Shown: in pieces, positions 14,745 to 16,429 of the stretch | Layout of the letters: each line of letters starts with the position of its first letter | Position numbering within the stretch: position 1 is the first letter of the stretch | Assembly: GCA_013298455.1 (NCBI GenBank) | Contig: JAAFHR010000014.1 | Coordinates: 1-16,429 of the forward strand | Length of the DNA stretch: 16,429 nucleotides | DNA from: Betaproteobacteria bacterium | Lineage (GTDB): Bacteria > Pseudomonadota > Gammaproteobacteria > Burkholderiales > Casimicrobiaceae | Reading direction: 5' to 3' | Position numbers and translations under genes: made by a program | Notes under the pieces: model-generated | The model's database searches: none | What the model was told of the DNA's origin: nothing | The model's input: the letters and a program-made list of their open reading frames with translations, nothing else

Positions 14745-16429
14745 TTACTTTGAATTTCCGTCAGTTGGGGATGAAGCGTTGCTTTGGGTCTTCATGCTCA
14801 TGTCCAGTGCTCGAATCTGCTCCCGAAGGCGCTGACGATCGTCGCCACTAGTCGGTAGTTCTTTGGTGGAGGCACGGGGAACAAATCGCTCAATGCTCTC
14901 TAGGCTGCGACGAAGCTCATCGACTGCCTTTCGGGCTTCGTCGGCGCCGTCCAGAATTCGGGGGGTGATCAACATGACCAGTTCGGTTCGGTTGGATTGC
15001 CATTTTTGACTTCCAAATAACCCGCCAACTACCGGAACGGATGACAACAACGGCAATCCGGAGGATGCGTTTCGACCGCCGTCCTGAAATAAACCGCCCA
15101 TCAGCATGGTGTCGCCGCTCGTCACCATCACGTTTGTGGCTGCGGAGCGCCGCTTGATCGGTGGATTCGGATTGCCTTCAGCGGCAACGCCAGCATCACT
15201 GATTTCTTGCTGTATTTCCAGAAAGATCGTGTTGCCGCTCACTCGCGGCGTGAAATTGATGTTGATACCGGTGTTGATGTACTGGAAGGAATCGACGGTC
15301 GTGTTCCCAACGGTGTTGGCGGTAGAGCTCTGTGTACGCACAGAAATTTGATCACCGGCCGAGAAGGTCGCCTTTTGATTTTCAAGCGTAATCAACGTGG
15401 GCTGCGCTAGGGTGCGGACTTGGCTGCGATCCTCAGAGAGTTTCAAAACCGCTTTGATGGCATCGGTTTTGCGCCACGTGTAGTTGAAACCACCGGCTAG
15501 CAATTGCCCAACGCCGTCCTTGGAGGTCAGACGGTTGCCACTGTCCGTTGGTTTTCCCTCGAAATACGCTTGCAAGCCAAACTGAAATTCTCCGGTCAAT
15601 GAGACTTCGGCGATTTGCACTTCGATGGCGACTTGTTTGGGCGGGATGTCGAGGCGACGGATCACGGCTTCCAGCGCGTTGTACTCGGCTTGCGTGGCCA
15701 CAATCAAGAGGGCGTTACGATCTTTGTCGGCAACGATCGTCGTGTTTCGGGGCAACGACTGCCCGCCCGCGGCAGCGCCTGCGCCAGCAACTGGACGGAT
15801 CTGCGTGGTGGCCGAAGGGTTGCCACCAGCGTTACCCGGTTGAACAATGCTCTGCCCCGGAATCGGATTCACGGGCGCGCCAATCGTACTTGCTGTTTGT
15901 CCGGGCGCAACCTGCGCTGCGGGATTGACTGGCCGCCCGGAGAGCGCCGCTTGGAGCACCGGTTGCAACTTTTCAGCTTGGTTGTACTGCAGGTTGTAAA
16001 CGAAGAGTTTCTGGCCTGCGCCCGAATCGGCACCGCCTGCATCGAGTTTCTCAATCCAGTACTTGGCTTGCTCAATGATGCTCGCTTGCGGTGATACGAG
16101 CAAAATCGCATTCATCCGCTCGATCGGTACAACGCGCAACAGCCCACCAAACGGGTTAACTGGGCCGCCAGTAATCTTTTCGTAATCTGCGACTACGGTC
16201 TTAACATCGCTACTTTGCAAAGTGATCAATGCAAACGATGCCCCTTTGAGCAAATCAACGTCAAACATCCCGGCGATTTCAAGCAATCGCGCGGTGCTCG
16301 GCTGGTCGGCGGAGATAAAGATGATGTTTCGGAGCTCATCGACACGAAGCGACGCAGCAGCATCGCGCGCAAATGGCTCCATCACCCGGAGCAGCTCTTT
16401 GGCTCCGATGTGACGAACGGTGTAGATCG
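14745..16429 (-). CDS. gspD: Type II secretion outer-membrane secretin GspD, 5' end outside the window
   Basis: Forms the multimeric outer-membrane channel of type II secretion. The reading frame is open to the window edge (IYTVRHIGAKELL precedes the internal GTG at 16385), so the start, signal peptide and N0 domain are missing. Numbering from 16385: GspD-type ring domains at about 51-115 (FALITLQSSDVKTVV, VPIERMNAILLVS) and 126-245 (LFVYNLQYNQAEKLQPVL), the latter split by a Pro/Ala/Gly-rich loop (152-210). The secretin core runs 248-478: QVAIEVQIAEVSL, VRTLAQPTLITLENQKA, INTGININFTPRV, GDTMLMGGLF, LPLLSSVPVVGGLFGS and TELVMLITPRIL. A charged helical C-terminal tail of about 70 residues ends in an Asn/Ser/Thr-rich stretch. 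The VPIER and FxVY patterns favour GspD over PilQ. Followed by the small exported protein gene. Confidence 0.88.
   Translation of the reverse strand, partial: IYTVRHIGAKELLRVMEPFARDAAASLRVDELRNIIFISADQPSTARLLEIAGMFDVDLLKGASFALITLQSSDVKTVVADYEKITGGPVNPFGGLLRVVPIERMNAILLVSPQASIIEQAKYWIEKLDAGGADSGAGQKLFVYNLQYNQAEKLQPVLQAALSGRPVNPAAQVAPGQTASTIGAPVNPIPGQSIVQPGNAGGNPSATTQIRPVAGAGAAAGGQSLPRNTTIVADKDRNALLIVATQAEYNALEAVIRRLDIPPKQVAIEVQIAEVSLTGEFQFGLQAYFEGKPTDSGNRLTSKDGVGQLLAGGFNYTWRKTDAIKAVLKLSEDRSQVRTLAQPTLITLENQKATFSAGDQISVRTQSSTANTVGNTTVDSFQYINTGININFTPRVSGNTIFLEIQQEISDAGVAAEGNPNPPIKRRSAATNVMVTSGDTMLMGGLFQDGGRNASSGLPLLSSVPVVGGLFGSQKWQSNRTELVMLITPRILDGADEARKAVDELRRSLESIERFVPRASTKELPTSGDDRQRLREQIRALDMSMKTQSNASSPTDGNSK

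Overview
The window looks like a chromosomal segment of a Gram-negative proteobacterium, most likely a betaproteobacterium. Signs of this are a type II secretion secretin, signal peptides cut after AxA motifs, a periplasmic parvulin-like protein, and an abundant-looking surface protein of the YPYYT type that I associate with beta- and gammaproteobacteria. Base composition is moderately GC-rich by eye. I see no tRNA, rRNA, CRISPR array, transposase or integrase. All assignments come from motifs read by eye; no database was searched.

Left part (1-6.2 kb). A cytoplasmic M14-type zinc carboxypeptidase on the + strand runs tail-to-tail into a two-gene minus-strand unit. That unit is a TPR-SAM methyltransferase followed by a GT41/SPINDLY-like glycosyltransferase. 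A family 2 glycosyltransferase diverges from the methyltransferase on the + strand. Together they look like a small glycan or protein-glycosylation island. The acceptor is not visible.

Middle part (6.2-12.3 kb). A minus-strand pair encodes a 1451-residue exported protein built of many Ig-like/DUF11-like beta domains, then a periplasmic parvulin-fold protein whose start overlaps the giant gene's stop (TGATG). The parvulin domain appears to lack both active-site histidines, so it may act as a dedicated chaperone. Upstream lies a gap of about 580 bases with a candidate sigma-70 promoter, a small hairpin, and a stretch that reads like the tail of a lost gene.

Right part (12.3-16.4 kb). A strong minus-strand terminator closes the gene for a 552-residue surface protein that has its own promoter region, with a sigma-54-like and an extended -10 candidate. 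Upstream are a small exported NTF2-like protein and the C-terminal two thirds or more of GspD, the outer-membrane secretin of type II secretion. GspD is cut by the right window edge. The secretin sits close to two exported proteins that have no transport domain of their own, so one or both could be its substrates, but this is inference from position only.
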